Source: Arctopsyche grandis (taxonomy: Eukaryota; Arthropoda; Insecta; Trichoptera; Hydropsychidae). From it: a stretch of 64,000 nucleotides of DNA. This document shows positions 48,401-59,699 of the stretch, in pieces. The position numbers and the translations under genes were made by a program. The notes beneath the pieces are model-generated. The model had not been told where the DNA came from, did no database searches, and saw only the letters and a list, made by a program, of their open reading frames with translations. The stretch is from assembly GCF_051622035.1 (NCBI RefSeq), contig NC_135362.1:10543501-10607500 (forward strand). The letters are read 5' to 3'. Numbering within the stretch: the stretch's first letter is position 1; each line of letters starts with the position of its first letter.

Positions 48401-48716
48401 ACAGTTCCGACCGGAACGTTTCATGGACGCCAGCGGAAACATACGCAAGCCTGAATATTTCATGCCATTCGGCGTAGGACGGAGAATGTGCTTGGGAGAC
48501 GTCCTAGCCAGGATGGAGCTATTCCTGTTCTTTGCAAATATCCTTCACACGTTCGACATTTCACTTCCGGAAGGTGAACCAGCTCCTTCTTTGGAAGGAA
48601 ACGCTGGAGTCACCATCAGTCCAGACGCTTTCAAAATCAAACTGACGCCTCGACCTTTGGCGACATCACAGTCTTGCGTTCTGCCAACGCTCCTGAGGAA
48701 CGTGGGTTGCCATTGA
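45434..48716 (+). CDS. CYP18A1: CYP18A1, ecdysteroid 26-hydroxylase (cytochrome P450)
   Basis: Six coding exons: 45434-45791, 47082-47203, 47284-47508, 47591-47795, 47908-48172, 48302-48716. All introns are GT-AG, phases 1, 0, 0, 1, 2. The spliced length is 1590 nt (529 aa). Features: hydrophobic membrane anchor (about 1-33), hinge PPGP (42-45), C-helix WKEQR, I-helix SAGMETIKTT (316-325), ExxR at E374-R377, FRPERF (427-432), and heme loop FGVGRRMCLG (448-457) with thiolate C455. Stretches such as LHDKLRQFGMTYMGN and SSIVPLATTHTPTRDV, and the LRNVG end, are diagnostic of insect CYP18A1. In insects this ER enzyme hydroxylates and further oxidises 20-hydroxyecdysone at C26, inactivating the moulting hormone, and is typically induced by the hormone. 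Start: first ATG after the inferred promoter, with context AAACATG. The gene is intact and convergent with the CYP306A1-type gene. Confidence 0.96.
45792..47081 (+). other. CYP18A1 intron 1
   Basis: 1290-bp phase-1 intron (GTGAGT...TTCGCAG), by far the longest in the gene. It contains an 11-12-base G run at about 46589 and a GC-richer block up to about 47000 that differs from the AT-rich first half, possibly old repeat or an intronic regulatory region. No coding content is seen. Confidence 0.7.
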
Positions 48717-48840
48717 TGAACGACCACAAACGAGGACGGTTCACCAATTCACCCAATCGCCAGATAATATCGGTGAATCGTTCGAGACTTCATCTGCCAC
48801 CCCCAGAGCACGGTATACAGTAGCTGTTGTTCCTATAAGA

Positions 48841-48846
48841 AATAAA
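48841..48846 (+). terminator. CYP18A1 polyadenylation signal
   Basis: AATAAA, 125 bases after the TGA stop at 48714-48716. It is the first canonical hexamer downstream. Confidence 0.7.
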
Positions 48847-49976
48847 AACTTAGTATTAAATTAATTTATTAAATTCACAAAAAATCACTGCATGTCATAA
48901 TAGTGCGTACTTCTACTAACTGGCGAACAATTCACGTACAAAACGAGATAAAATGGGTGTTATGTATTATTTGCCTCGACACGTGCGAAAGAACTGTTTT
49001 GTTGTGTCGAACTTGTACAAAGAATGAGTGTGTTTGAAACATATCTGGTAAAGAGAATCATTGTCAATTTAGTGGCTGTGCATACAAAGTGTTCATTATT
49101 TATAGGCGTATACAAATGTATGTGTGTAAGATAGATTATTATTATTTTTATTATTAAGCGCATAATGTTCATTAGAGTAAGTTTCGAAGAGGTATGTCAT
49201 TTTAGTCAAGTTTAAATTAATTCATTATTATTTTTAAATTGCCCTGCTGACGACCTCTCAACAGTCTCTCTATGAAATGCATATTTTAAGCTTTTAATGT
49301 AGAAAAGTATTATCAGTGACGTCATTGCAGAAATGATTGATTTTCGTACAAAAGTTGCAGCCATATTGTAATTATTCCAATGAAAAAAGCTTAAAGTATG
49401 TATGTTTATAATTTATGATAAAATATGCAAACAAATTGAATTCATATTGAATTCAGTGCAAGTATTCAATGTATTGATTAAAAATACATTTTTTTACTTT
49501 ATTAAGTAATGCATAAAATATAATATACATTTATTTAAACTAGTCTGAATTTTTATTGACATTGACACTGTATCTGTTTTCCTAGACACCTGTTTTCATC
49601 GATATATTTCTCGGTGAACTTTTTTTTGTATTACCCAATTATTCCAAGTTGCCATTAGATTATTATTGAAAAATTGAAAGTGACCAATTAAATAATAAAT
49701 TTATTATTATAAGTGTCGAAACCACTGTTTAACAAAATGTCTTATACTTATAATAGACCATTAAGTATGTACATAAGTGTATCAATTTTTTCTCAATAAT
49801 TACACTAACAAGCACACAAGTGGTCATATCGCTACTAATAAATAAAATATTAGTTTAAATTTAATAATATAGCATAGGAAGAAATATATTTTGTGTAATT
49901 TTTTTATACCTTATAAGAAAAATGTTTTTCGAATTTGATTAAAAAAAAGAATTTTTGTTTAAAAATAAATGAATTT

Positions 49977-49982
49977 TTTATT
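49977..49982 (-). terminator. CYP306A1-type gene polyadenylation signal
   Basis: TTTATT on +, i.e. AATAAA on the minus strand, about 38 bases beyond the stop codon. Other AATAAA hexamers occur further along in the A/T-rich sequence, so the site used is uncertain. Confidence 0.55.
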
Positions 49983-50019
49983 TTATCACTACAAGAATAT
50001 AAAAAAAAATTATATTTTT

Positions 50020-52419
50020 TTAAGACCATTCGAAGAGTGGTTCCATGGTAAGTTGATACTTCGGAGGGTTCAAAGTCAATCCAAATATTCCTTCAATGTT
50101 TTTCGGTCGCTCCACAACATCGATATGGAATCGTGATATTATTCTTGAACCGTAAATGAAGATTATCATTCTGGCAAATTCATCTCCAGGACACATTCTC
50201 TTCCCTAAAAAAATATTAACATGAAAAATATCATAAAATAGCAGAGTAAATAAATCAACCATAAAAGTACCGCTTTGGAAAGGAATGAAAGCAGCTGGTT
50301 GTAAAAGAGTGCCATCAGATGAAATGAATCTTGTTGGACGGAAGGCTTCCGGATCCACCCAGTGTTTAGGATCGTGATGAATGTACCATTGGAAAGGCAT
50401 TATCATGCTATTTTTCGGTATGTGATGTCCTGCCAAAATGGCGTCCTAAAATTAGATCAATATTTCTCAAACACGTACATCCATACATATTACATACATA
50501 TGTACTTTCAATGATCGTAATATATTTACCTGAACAGTTCCATGAGGAAAACCTAGAGGTACGACAGGCCGAATTCTTTGAGTTTCGCAAATAGCAGCTC
50601 TGGTATAAATTAGACTAGACATTTGATCTAAAGTTGGTTTGCTGTGCCCACATATTGTGTGCAACTCTTGTCGCACAGCTTCCTGCAATATCAATCAAAA
50701 TAATCATTCAATATATTCACATATTACTACACTTATAAGACAACCAAAAACTACCTGTTCCTTTTGATTCAAAGCCATCAATAAAAAGAACCAGCCTAGG
50801 GTATTATTCGAAGTGTCGAGACCAGCTCCAAATAAATCACACATGAAGTAACGAAGTTGCTTGTCTGACAGCCTCTTTAGACCTTCCGAATCACCGGCCA
50901 GTTTCCGCTTTTCTTGCTCTTCCAAGAAGAAGTCAACTAAGCAGTCGCCCTCGTGTAGATTAAGCGATGAAGGTATCAATTTGTGAATAACCGATGAAGA
51001 TTTTCCTATTTCGATAAACTTGCACTCAATTTCTTTGAATAGGGTTTCTTTGTTGACCTCGTACGTTTTGCCCTTATTTTCGTTTAGGAAGTTCTTTCGG
51101 ACATTTTTATAGCAATCGACGAAAGTATGAGTCTGCCTTTGACCACTGATGATCATATTCAAAATGTTTCTCAAAGACGGTGAGACAAATCTGCAACAAA
51201 GTTTTGGTCATTATTTTTAGTATGAGTAATATTTCTGGTACCTCGACTTTAACGAGAGAGACAAAAGTGCCCCAACGTAACCACCTCGACAAAACCACGA
51301 GTGACAAATCTGCGAGAGACAAAACCACGCGCCGACAAAATCACCCCAGCAAAATGCCCTCGGCGACAAAACCACGCCAGAACGTATTAAAAAATTAAAA
51401 TACCAAATTCGACTTTATATTCTGGACGAATTTGAATGAATTTATACCCCTGAATCTTTTATTTCTGTACCCATGATTCAACTCGAATTTGGTATGATAA
51501 TTTTTTCATATATTCTGGCGCAGTTTTGTCGCTGAGCGCTTTTTGCTGGGGCGGATTTGTCTCTCGCGGTTTTCACGCCTCGTGAAACCTATTTCGAACT
51601 ACAATATTTGGTCCATTCGGTAAAAATTTACCTCAGATAAGGTAGAAAGTTTAAAACTCCAGCCACTCCCATATATTGCACGGCAGTTTCCTGGATATGA
51701 AGTAACCATTTGAAAACTGGATCACCTTCTTTATGCGAAACTCCATACACCAATGTATTGATAATGTCGCCAATAATTTCCGTAAGAATACCAGAAATGT
51801 TTAAACTGTTTTCATTCTCTAAAGTTTGTAGAAGTTTCTAAGGAAAAAAAATAACAAAACTTCATATGTATGTATATTGCAAATCAACCATGCACAAAAT
51901 ATTGTGTACTTATTAATTCTATACCTTTTCTAAAATATCTGCAGACGCTTCGAGATGAAATGTAAGACGTGGTCGAGACAAAGCTCCGCGAGCTGCACCC
52001 AGTATCCTCATCCAAGAAGACGTGAGCTTCCTTTGATCCTTCCACAACTTCCCATCCGCTGCTATTATACCATATCCCTCCATAATTCCATGAGTCAAGT
52101 ACAGGGGAGGCCTTCCCATGAAAGCGTCCATGCTTAGAGCTTCTTTGACGACCAAATGATCTGTTACAACTACAGTATACACAGATCCTAGTTGTATTCC
52201 AAATAGACCGTCCTTTGCATAGTCGTCGGCCATTTTCATAAAAGACTTGTGGGGACTTACAGGATCGATCTGGTGTAGAGAGCCGAGTATAGGAATTCCT
52301 CTAGGACCCGGAGGTAACGGAAGGCCGGATTTCTTTTTGAAACGATTCAGGATATAAATACTGACGAGAGTCGTCCAAGTGAAGATTAGAAACGTGTTCA
52401 TCGCAGAATCCCACTCCAT
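50020..52419 (-). CDS. CYP306A1: CYP306A1-type P450, ecdysteroid 25-hydroxylase (phantom)
   Basis: Six coding exons in transcript order: 52419-51925, 51837-51632, 51190-50755, 50682-50530, 50445-50271, 50204-50020. All introns are GT-AG, phases 0, 2, 0, 0, 1. The spliced length is 1650 nt (549 aa). Features: N-terminal membrane anchor (about 8-26), hinge PPGP (36-39), C-helix WKDQR, I-helix FGAGLDTSNNT (354-364), ExxR as ETQR (412-415), FRPTRF (465-470), heme loop FQSGKRMCPG (486-495) with thiolate C493. VVPLGFPHGTVQ and the I-helix are as in CYP306A1. Adjacency to CYP18A1 is a known arthropod arrangement and is the strongest support for the name. In known insects the enzyme 25-hydroxylates the ketodiol precursor in the ER of steroidogenic cells. 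The segment after the C-helix (SSWMRILGAARGALSRPRLT) is rather diverged, so a related clan-2 P450 (CYP15/303/305 types) is not fully excluded. A second Met at residue 7 is an alternative start. Confidence 0.88.
51312..51567. repeat. Large inverted repeat in CYP306A1-type intron 2
   Basis: Arm 1 (51312-51412; GCGAGAGACAAAACC, CCCCAGCAAAATGCCCTC, GCGACAAAACCACGCCAGAA, TACCAAATTCGA) is the imperfect inverse of arm 2 (51484-51567; TCGAATTTGGTA, TTCTGGCGCAGTTTTGTCGC, TTTTGCTGGGGCG, TTTGTCTCTCGC). The spacer is about 70 bp. GC-rich GACAAAACC modules also extend to the left (51260-51311). The transcript could fold into a long hairpin. It is probably a foldback element. The modules resemble the insertion at 22197-22306. 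Confidence 0.75.
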
Positions 52420-52469
52420 GAGATTTTTATAAAAATACCTACAACTATAAATCCACGATTAAAAATCAT
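52398..52469 (-). other. Possible upstream ORF overlapping the CYP306A1-type start
   Basis: If transcription starts near 52576 and the leader is unspliced, the minus strand has an ATG at 52469 opening a 23-codon frame. It ends at 52398, overlapping the main ATG (52419) out of frame. A second upstream ATG further 5' opens a two-codon frame (ATG ATT TGA). Such frames usually lower translation of the main frame. This depends entirely on the inferred leader. Confidence 0.35.
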
Positions 52470-52573
52470 GAAGAAACAAAATATATCACTGGTAGTATGT
52501 AACGTTTGAATGTTTTTCAAATCATAATGTATAGTTTTTACTCTGTGGTAAATTTGTATTGTGAAAATTAAAT

Positions 52574-52600
52574 ACTGAGACTGGCCGAGAGTTTAATATA
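52574..52600 (-). promoter_or_regulatory. Putative CYP306A1-type core promoter
   Basis: On the minus strand TATATTAA (52600-52593) precedes TCAGT (52578-52574), the arthropod initiator pattern. The spacing is about 24 bases, shorter than the usual 30. It lies about 157 bases before the ATG. A second TATA-like TTTATAAA at about 52427-52436 is too close to the ATG. Weak inference. Confidence 0.35.
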
Positions 52601-54019
52601 CATACAGCAGACAATAAATTGTGGTTTTATTTATCTCCCTATTAACTACATCCTACATACAACAAAGTGTGGTAAAAGTCATTTTACCGTTAAACGAATC
52701 TATACAAAATTTTATTTCAGTTATGAAAGTAGGTTGGAGTATCATAAATACATATTCTGGATTCCAATCAGTAAAGGTCTATTTATATTATCCAGCACTG
52801 CACGTCAACAGCACGGACAGTAGTGCACGGAAAAGACTATTTCTATACATATTATGGGATAGCGTCCGTTTCGACACGTTCAGACTTGTTTTGGCTGAGT
52901 GCAAGGCCAAATCGACTTACATATGTATACATTACAGAGCGCGGCGATACGGCGCAATATTGCTTGCGTCGTATCGTCGAGTCAATGTTGTCACAATATG
53001 AAGTTTCTGAAAATATTCATATGCACGTAGCAGAAATTTCGTTAGTACGGGTGCACTCGCCACTATGACGTGCTTGAGTATTTCCACAGTGGCCAAAGAA
53101 AACCGGTTCTGCTTGATACGTTTCAGTGACGTGTACAACTGTATAGTTTGAATAGATCGTATCGGTTGCTGCTGTTTTGGACAGTCACGTACACAATTTA
53201 CGGTGGATATGAATGTGTCCATAGAGAATATTTTTCGTACTGCTGTTAACTAGCAGTTGCTGGCTTTAGCTGTACTGGTATAAACAAACCTTTATATGTA
53301 TTTGTAAACGTGGAGGCCGATTAAATAAATAATTTGAATATTTGCGAGAAAGGGTTTACATTTCTGATCCAACACGTGTGTTAGAGTTGTTCAAGTAAAA
53401 TATGTACGCATATTTGTATGTATGTATGTATGTACATATGTAGTATGGATTGCATAGTTGAATTGAAACTTAAATTTTGTAGCATAACAATAAATAACGA
53501 TAACAAAAAGTGAGATAAACACCTTTCAATATCTTTTTACAAAATACATACATATGTATGTATATACATACAAACATACATAGGTCATAATTTATTTTCA
53601 GTTATGCATAACACAAAACAATATATAATAATTTACGTATATTGTAATGCAATTATATTATACAATGTGTTCTGTTGAAATTATCACCTATAACTTTCCT
53701 ACATTATGAGTAATATAAAAAAATACATATGTACGTATTTTTACTATTTTTGTTACACATAATCAAACATAGCAAGTGCGAAATATAAATAATAATTTAT
53801 ACGTACATATCAGTAAAATAATTAGTGGATAAAACGAATTTATGTCCGCTGTATGATATTTTGTAATCCATTTTGAAGCAATTTGTAAAAATTGACGTAA
53901 CTAAAACAGTCTTGCAGAACGTTATAAATATGTCTGATTACATATAAACCTATGTCCTATCAACCGTAGTGTTATGTTTTTGGTATCTAATCGAGTTTTT
54001 GCTTACGATAACAAACTAT
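52601..54019. other. Upstream flank of the CYP306A1-type gene, noncoding
   Basis: A GC-richer patch at 52800-53230 includes an imperfect palindrome at about 52943-52977 (GCGATACGGCGCAATATTGC then TTGCGTCGTATCG). It may hold regulatory sequence for the P450 gene. (ACAT)n palindromes follow at about 53415-53445 and 53547-53585. No gene is recognised. Confidence 0.45.
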
Positions 54020-54588
54020 CAGTGGCGTGCCGTAACTTTTAAATCAAGGGAATAGACAAAAAAAAACATTTCTTTATAAAAAAAATCTTCTCAATGATTT
54101 GAAGAACAATCTATCGAGAATACAACATTGCAAGTCCTCGTTATATGTATCCGCGTGTTGTTTTGAGGCAACCATTTCGTGAGCCGAGTCCTTTGCCATT
54201 TGTTATTTTAACAAAAAAAAATCTAAATTTTTGCTAAACACAAATCAAAATATTCTAAGGGTATATTCCATAAATGCTTGAAGATATGAGTAAATTAAAA
54301 AAATGTCTTGTCTTCAACGGAACGCCTATACATAACAATTTGCCGAAGGGAACACAATCGAGACGGTGAGTACGTGTAAGCGAACGACACGGCGGACCAT
54401 ACTATAACAATCCATTGCCTCAGATAGGACCGATTCCGGTTTCTAAACTTCGCTAATCCAAGTGAACAATATCAATATGGACAACGATTTGAATTCATTG
54501 TAATGGAATTGTTGAAATTTTTTAATTTTAGCTAGAAGATTTTAAGGGACTAGTCTAATCTATCCAGTCCAATGACGGTACACCACTG
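54020..54588 (+). mobile_element. hAT-type non-autonomous element, family D, copy 2
   Basis: Starts CAGTGGCGTGCCGTAAC and ends GACGGTACACCACTG. The interior matches the copy at 10471-11191 (for example around GAGCCGAGTCCTTTGCCAT and ACAATATCAATATGGACAAC) but is about 150 bp shorter. The right terminus has two changes and the 8-bp flanks no longer match, so it is an older copy. Confidence 0.8.
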
Positions 54589-54621
54589 GTATGTATGTAC
54601 ATATGTACATAGATATTTATG

Positions 54622-54676
54622 TATAAATAAAATAAAATAAAAAATAAAATAAAATAAAAAATAAAATAAAATAAAA
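54622..54676. repeat. (AAAAT)n microsatellite
   Basis: Imperfect AAAAT/AAATAAAAT tandem run directly right of the hAT-like element. Confidence 0.9.
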
Positions 54677-56438
54677 TATTTGGTCGAAGCGAAGAATGCG
54701 AATTTTGGATTTTTCACGATGTGCCTTGTGGAAAACTTGGGTCGTATCAAGTGAACGTTAAATATGTACGTGATTTTATCTATTTTAAACAATATCCTGT
54801 GCCTCCAACCATTTAATTTATCTATAAAAATTTCGGAAAATTGATTTTATTTAGAATAGTTTCGATTTATAAATAAATGCTTCATAGTCAACTATTGCCG
54901 TTTAATTGGTATGATTTTGATTTGTTTCTTGAGTGATTAACGAAAATTAAAAGTCGCCGTTTTACCTAGAAACTTCCATACAAAGCGCGCCACGGACACA
55001 TTTATTCAGCCATTTACATACATACATATTTGTATGGAGAAAGTATTCTTTTTAGGAAATTGTCATTTGTTTCTTGTTCCCGTCATTAATTTGAAAATAA
55101 AACTCGTTGAGAGTTTCTTTGGGAGCTTAAATTCAAGCACAAACGATTCGGGTGAATAAGTATGAATGTAGAAAACCAACATTTTCAAAATTTTGGTTGG
55201 AAACACGTGACATTTAAAATCAAGTATAAAACCGATGTTTTAACTAGACAACCCAAAATTCGCATTATTCGCTCCGAATTTATATACCATATAAATGAGT
55301 GTGAAATTGTCGTCATTAAAAAAATTAATACTGAGAAAGGTAGCTTACAAATATCAACGTTTAATGGTTCACTAGTTTTGCTCCGAAACGACAGACTCGA
55401 CAACAATAGACCAACCGACTGAATTTAGCTTCAACGAAACGAGCGTCAAATTCTAGTAACCCTCGATTGACAAGTTTGGAAAATCCGACTAGTCGTATTT
55501 ATTCACTGTTTTTCTGTTCGTTTTGGCGTTTAAAATAATCATTATTATTATATTGCAATATGAATGTTCAATGGCTTGGGACTTGTGAAAATGTCTCATA
55601 ATTACATATACATATATCGAAATAATGCATATTTGTTTAATTGTAATTAATCAATTGATCTCATTTTAATCCAATTTTGCATATACATATGTACATATGT
55701 AGATGTAGAATTTTGCAATTAAACAATAGAAAAAAAATCATAAAATATGTAATTTAGAATACAAAACAAATAAATAAATGTAAATATGTAGTTAAAAAAA
55801 TATTAAATTATAACACAGTGAGCAAATGATGTGTTGTAAATGAAGAAGAATTTAATATTATATGTATCGAAACATTGAAAAAGTTGATGCGTTGAATCAA
55901 TATTGCTTTTTATTATGTGCATTGATAAATATGTATGCATTTTGCCAAAATAAATATGTTTATGTGCTGTACATTTAAATTGAAAAATATAACGTAAACG
56001 TAAAACGAGTACATGGACGATCTTTGTACTACGAAGTAGTAATAGATTATTAAGTATTATGGTTTTTATATGGTGTATTTTTGTACAATATTAGCACCTT
56101 TGAGGGTTAAGTTATTGTTATTCATCTATCCAGACTCTCATTTGGTTACATTTTATAGCATCGAACAACAAACGAATTGAATTTTAAATGAGTGTACGTA
56201 AAATGCGCGCTTATAGAAGTATAATTTCGATACCCAGAAGTGGGCATTCTCAAACTATATCCGGCTATTATACAATTTAAAATCATTCATTGGGTATATT
56301 GATGATTTGAGATTTTTAAGAGGATATTATATATCATTAATAGAATACGTACATGTTTAGTTTTATGAATTGACTAGAAAAAATTGATAATAGTAAGAAA
56401 TTAAGGAAGGACGTACAGAGGATAACAATACGCATATA
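54677..56438. other. AT-rich noncoding DNA
   Basis: The + frame 55162-55422 (86 codons) is the only longish one. Its translation matches no family I know, the minus strand is open across the same stretch, and no splice or promoter context supports it. Otherwise nothing recognisable. Confidence 0.5.
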
Positions 56439-56840
56439 ACACTGTTCGACAAATGACGACTCTTTTTTTGGTTCAGAGACTGAATTTAAAATCGGTAAAA
56501 AGCTCGTACTAGTATTTACTCGTATTTACACGAATCTGAATTTAATTAATAGGGATAATATATTAAATTGTCTTTATATGAAAATTAAATAAAATTCCAC
56601 TTAGAAAAATCATATTTCGACTATTCTTGTGGATTAATAACAAAAATTATATTGATAACTGGCTTACCTCGACAAAATAAACGAAGATATAGAAAAATCG
56701 CGCGATTTAAAAAACACATATGTATATTTCCGAATCTCGAGCCAATCAACATTTTTATTACCAGATTCGTGTTTATTGGGCATAGATCTATAAGAAAAGT
56801 CATATTTTGTCTCTGAACCATTCTCCGTGTCGAACAGCGT
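56439..56840 (-). mobile_element. Inverted-repeat element, family E, copy 2
   Basis: About 400 bp with ends ACACTGTTCGAC...TGGTTCAGAGAC at the left and the inverse GTCTCTGAACCA...GTCGAACAGCGT at the right (about 40 bp with mismatches). The interior matches both parts of the rearranged copy at 12430-13125. No transposase frame. It is a non-autonomous DNA transposon of unassigned superfamily. Confidence 0.7.
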
Positions 56841-57889
56841 AATTTGCTACCTATCGGTGATGAAAGTGCTTCCGAAACATACCTATGATATTAGTTAATT
56901 CATAATTTATAGTATTGTGAGGTTTTTACGATATATTTATTTACATTGAACATAATTATGTTTTTTTTTATAATTACTCATATACGTGTTTATTTTTAGT
57001 CTAAATTTCAAATGCAGGTGCTCATAATCATAAAAATCTAATGATTTGAAAACATTCATCTCTTGATACATAGATAATTCACTAGCAGTTGCTACGTATA
57101 GTCATAATAGTAAACATGACTGGAAAGGTTAAATCAGAGTGATATGAAGATATGTAGACTAGGTTAATAATAGAATAATTGCGGGACGAGTCATATATGT
57201 ACTTAAATTGGTCATAGACATGTCATGCAATATACATACGTTCATACATTCATACGTATATTAAATGTAAACAAATGTATATGTTTGTAAATTGTGAAAT
57301 ACGCCGAATTGTTGTCCAAATTAAGTATTTTGAATGAATGATTACACTACATAATCTTTTTGTCAACATCAAATGAAGTTCAAGGTCTATATTTCGGGTT
57401 ATGTGTGATTAAAATTAAATAAAATATGCATTTCATTCGATCAAAAATTATTATTAGAAAAATACTAAAAGTTATTCTTAATGCTTCTATATAAAGCAGT
57501 TTTTCTGTTTTTAGAAGCGCGGATTAAACTATTGAATAATGCATAGAAAAGCGCACACGTAATCAATTCTATTATTCTTTCACGAAATGGTCTAAATAAA
57601 TTATCTTAAATGCACAGATACGTGTTTTCCTTCTCGAAATTTGCCTTTAATATATTCCAGAATATAATATTATAAAGTCAAATTTAGTTTACATTCTGAG
57701 ATACATTTACATTACAATTTGAATATCGAATAGTATTTGGTTTGTTTATAATGTATACCTTTGTATATGTAGTACATACATATGTATGTATGTAGGTAGT
57801 TTCATATTTGATATTAAATGGATATTTTATGAAATTTTCAGTGTTTTAACTGAAAATAAACATATTGTATTGATTTATTATAGAAAGGT
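56841..57889. other. AT-rich noncoding DNA
   Basis: No gene or RNA recognised. An (ACAT)n palindrome is at about 57770-57797. Confidence 0.55.
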
Positions 57890-58035
57890 GACAAAATAAG
57901 TGCTAAAATGGTACACGAGAGAATTTAAGAGGGTGAAAAGCGGGTCGCAAAAAAGATGGGTTGATGAAATTTGAAAAATGTGAGATGTATGAGGTCTTCA
58001 TCCATCAGTGTATGGTGAATGGCTGTAAATGATGA
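57890..58035 (+). mobile_element. RTE-like LINE remnant, copy 5 (plus orientation)
   Basis: GAGAGAATTTAAGAGGGTGA, AAAAGATGGGTTGATGAAAT, CATCAGTGTATGGTGAATGG and GATGATGACGATGAC correspond, in reverse, to the 3' coding end of the copy at 18116-18475. The middle of the segment is deleted. The (GATGAC)-type tail marks the 3' end. Confidence 0.7.
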
Positions 58036-59384
58036 TGACGATGACATATGTATTTACATATATGTATATAAAGGTAATGTTATATGTGTGAACACTATGT
58101 ATGTAAATACATATGTAGTTATGATTGAGGGATTGGACCGGGATATGTTTTTTGCTGCCACCAGATTGACGATTATTTTAAACAGAGATCAACTCTTGTT
58201 TTTTAATTGAATTTTTTCCCCTTTGAGGATATGTTTTAAGTTCAACTTACCTCCATAATTTTATCATCTGTTCAAATGATAAGTGTCCAATTTTCCTTTT
58301 TATAATACAACAACTATAACTATCTATACAATTACATAGCAGTTTACTTGTAATTGTGTCGTACGTTAGGTCTGACGTAAATATCGCAATTGATTAATTA
58401 AAACTGCACAACAATGCACAATTATTATCTGATGTGAAAATAAAATAATTGCGACACAAATAAAGAACTGCGTTTATTTGATTTTTTGCTGAGTTAAAAT
58501 ATTTCAATTAATACTGGTTTGGCATATTATCAAATGAAAAATATTTTAAAAATTGTTGATTCATAAAATTTTTATTGTAAACAAAGTTATGTCAATTATG
58601 AAATTAATGGTGGGGAGGATATAACAGTAAATATTTATATTTTGATAGAAATGAATGCTTATACATATTTATTTATTATAACTAAGCTTCGGCAACCCGG
58701 CGCATCATTGTTCATTTCTATGGTGAACATTTTTTTTGCTCTCTAGCTTTGTAGTTTGCCCTCTCTCCTGGAAAATAGCCCCAAAACTCCCATTTTTTGT
58801 CTAAAAAGCACGCTCCAACGCCTATCTCTGATTATAACAATTTTGCCAAAGTGACATTACTAAGTAGTTCCGAGTCCTCACTATAGCTAAATAAGAAAAT
58901 AAAAAAAAGGATACAATAATAAAAATAAAAATAAAACATGATAAAAAAACAGAATTAACATAAAATACGATACAAATCCTTGATTCTTTGAAAACATTTT
59001 CCCTTGGAGTATTTTTGGTGATACTTTGGCCTTGTATTGACATAGTTTTAACAGTAATCGATATCGATGATTCCCATAATTGAATTAATATTAGTAAGGA
59101 GAAACTTGTCGCACGAATTAACAGTGATATGAAAACTTGCCTATCACAGCTGCAGTCTCTTTAGGCGTTCTGTGCCGTACTTTTTAGTGTATTCTTACCA
59201 TTAAAGTGATTATTTTACGTATATTTCAAATTTATATGAAAAAAGTGTGAACAATCTAACTCTTTTAGTAAATATTGATTGTAAAGATGTATTGGTGGAG
59301 ATTTTTCACTAGTGCCAATTATGAGATGAAAAATGCCATACATATATGTAAAGTTTTATATTTATTAACCATCAGAATAGACTA
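58036..59384. other. AT-rich noncoding DNA with old repeat fragments
   Basis: 58680-58750 (CTTCGGCAACCCGGCGCATC ... TTTTTTTTGCTCTCTAGC) resembles parts of the foldback region near 6868-7198. 59163-59210 is a reversed family B end (TAGTGTATTCTTACCATTAA). No gene seen. Confidence 0.45.
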
Positions 59385-59560
59385 TTGGTTAGCATATAAT
59401 TCTTTGAACAGTGAACTTTGAACAGTGGTTTGCGTGTTCAAATCCCACTGGTTTCTGTTGGCCAGACCTTGGATTTCTGACTCCAGGTCGATCGTTTCCT
59501 ATCAGAGTTTGCCAATTTATCTGCTTTTCATTGAAACGGTTCCAAAAAATTGGCAACCTT
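59385..59560 (+). mobile_element. tRNA-derived SINE, copy 4
   Basis: tRNA-like head with B box GTTCAAATCCC, then the body: GACTCCAGGTCGATCGTTTC, CTATCAGAGTTTGCCAATTT, GAAACGGTTCCAAAAAATTG. One of the two clearest copies, in the sense direction. Confidence 0.8.
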
Positions 59561-59699
59561 ACCCATCTCGAGTTTTCAGCAATCGCGAATTTCGCTGAAA
59601 ATGTTTCAAATTTACAAATTCAACCATATATGTACATATGTCCGTGTGAATGTTCATTGATTTACTTTGTATATATGTAATACTAATAATATTTGTATC

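Larger units (their letters stand above)
48717..50019. other. Convergent intergenic region between the two P450 genes
   Basis: About 1.3 kb holding the 3' ends of both genes. There is no third gene and no recognisable repeat. The two candidate polyadenylation signals are about 1.1 kb apart, so the transcripts need not overlap. Confidence 0.75.

Noticed and set aside
55162-55422. 86-codon + frame as a possible small gene
   Set aside because: No recognisable feature, open antisense frame over the same region, no promoter or polyadenylation context.
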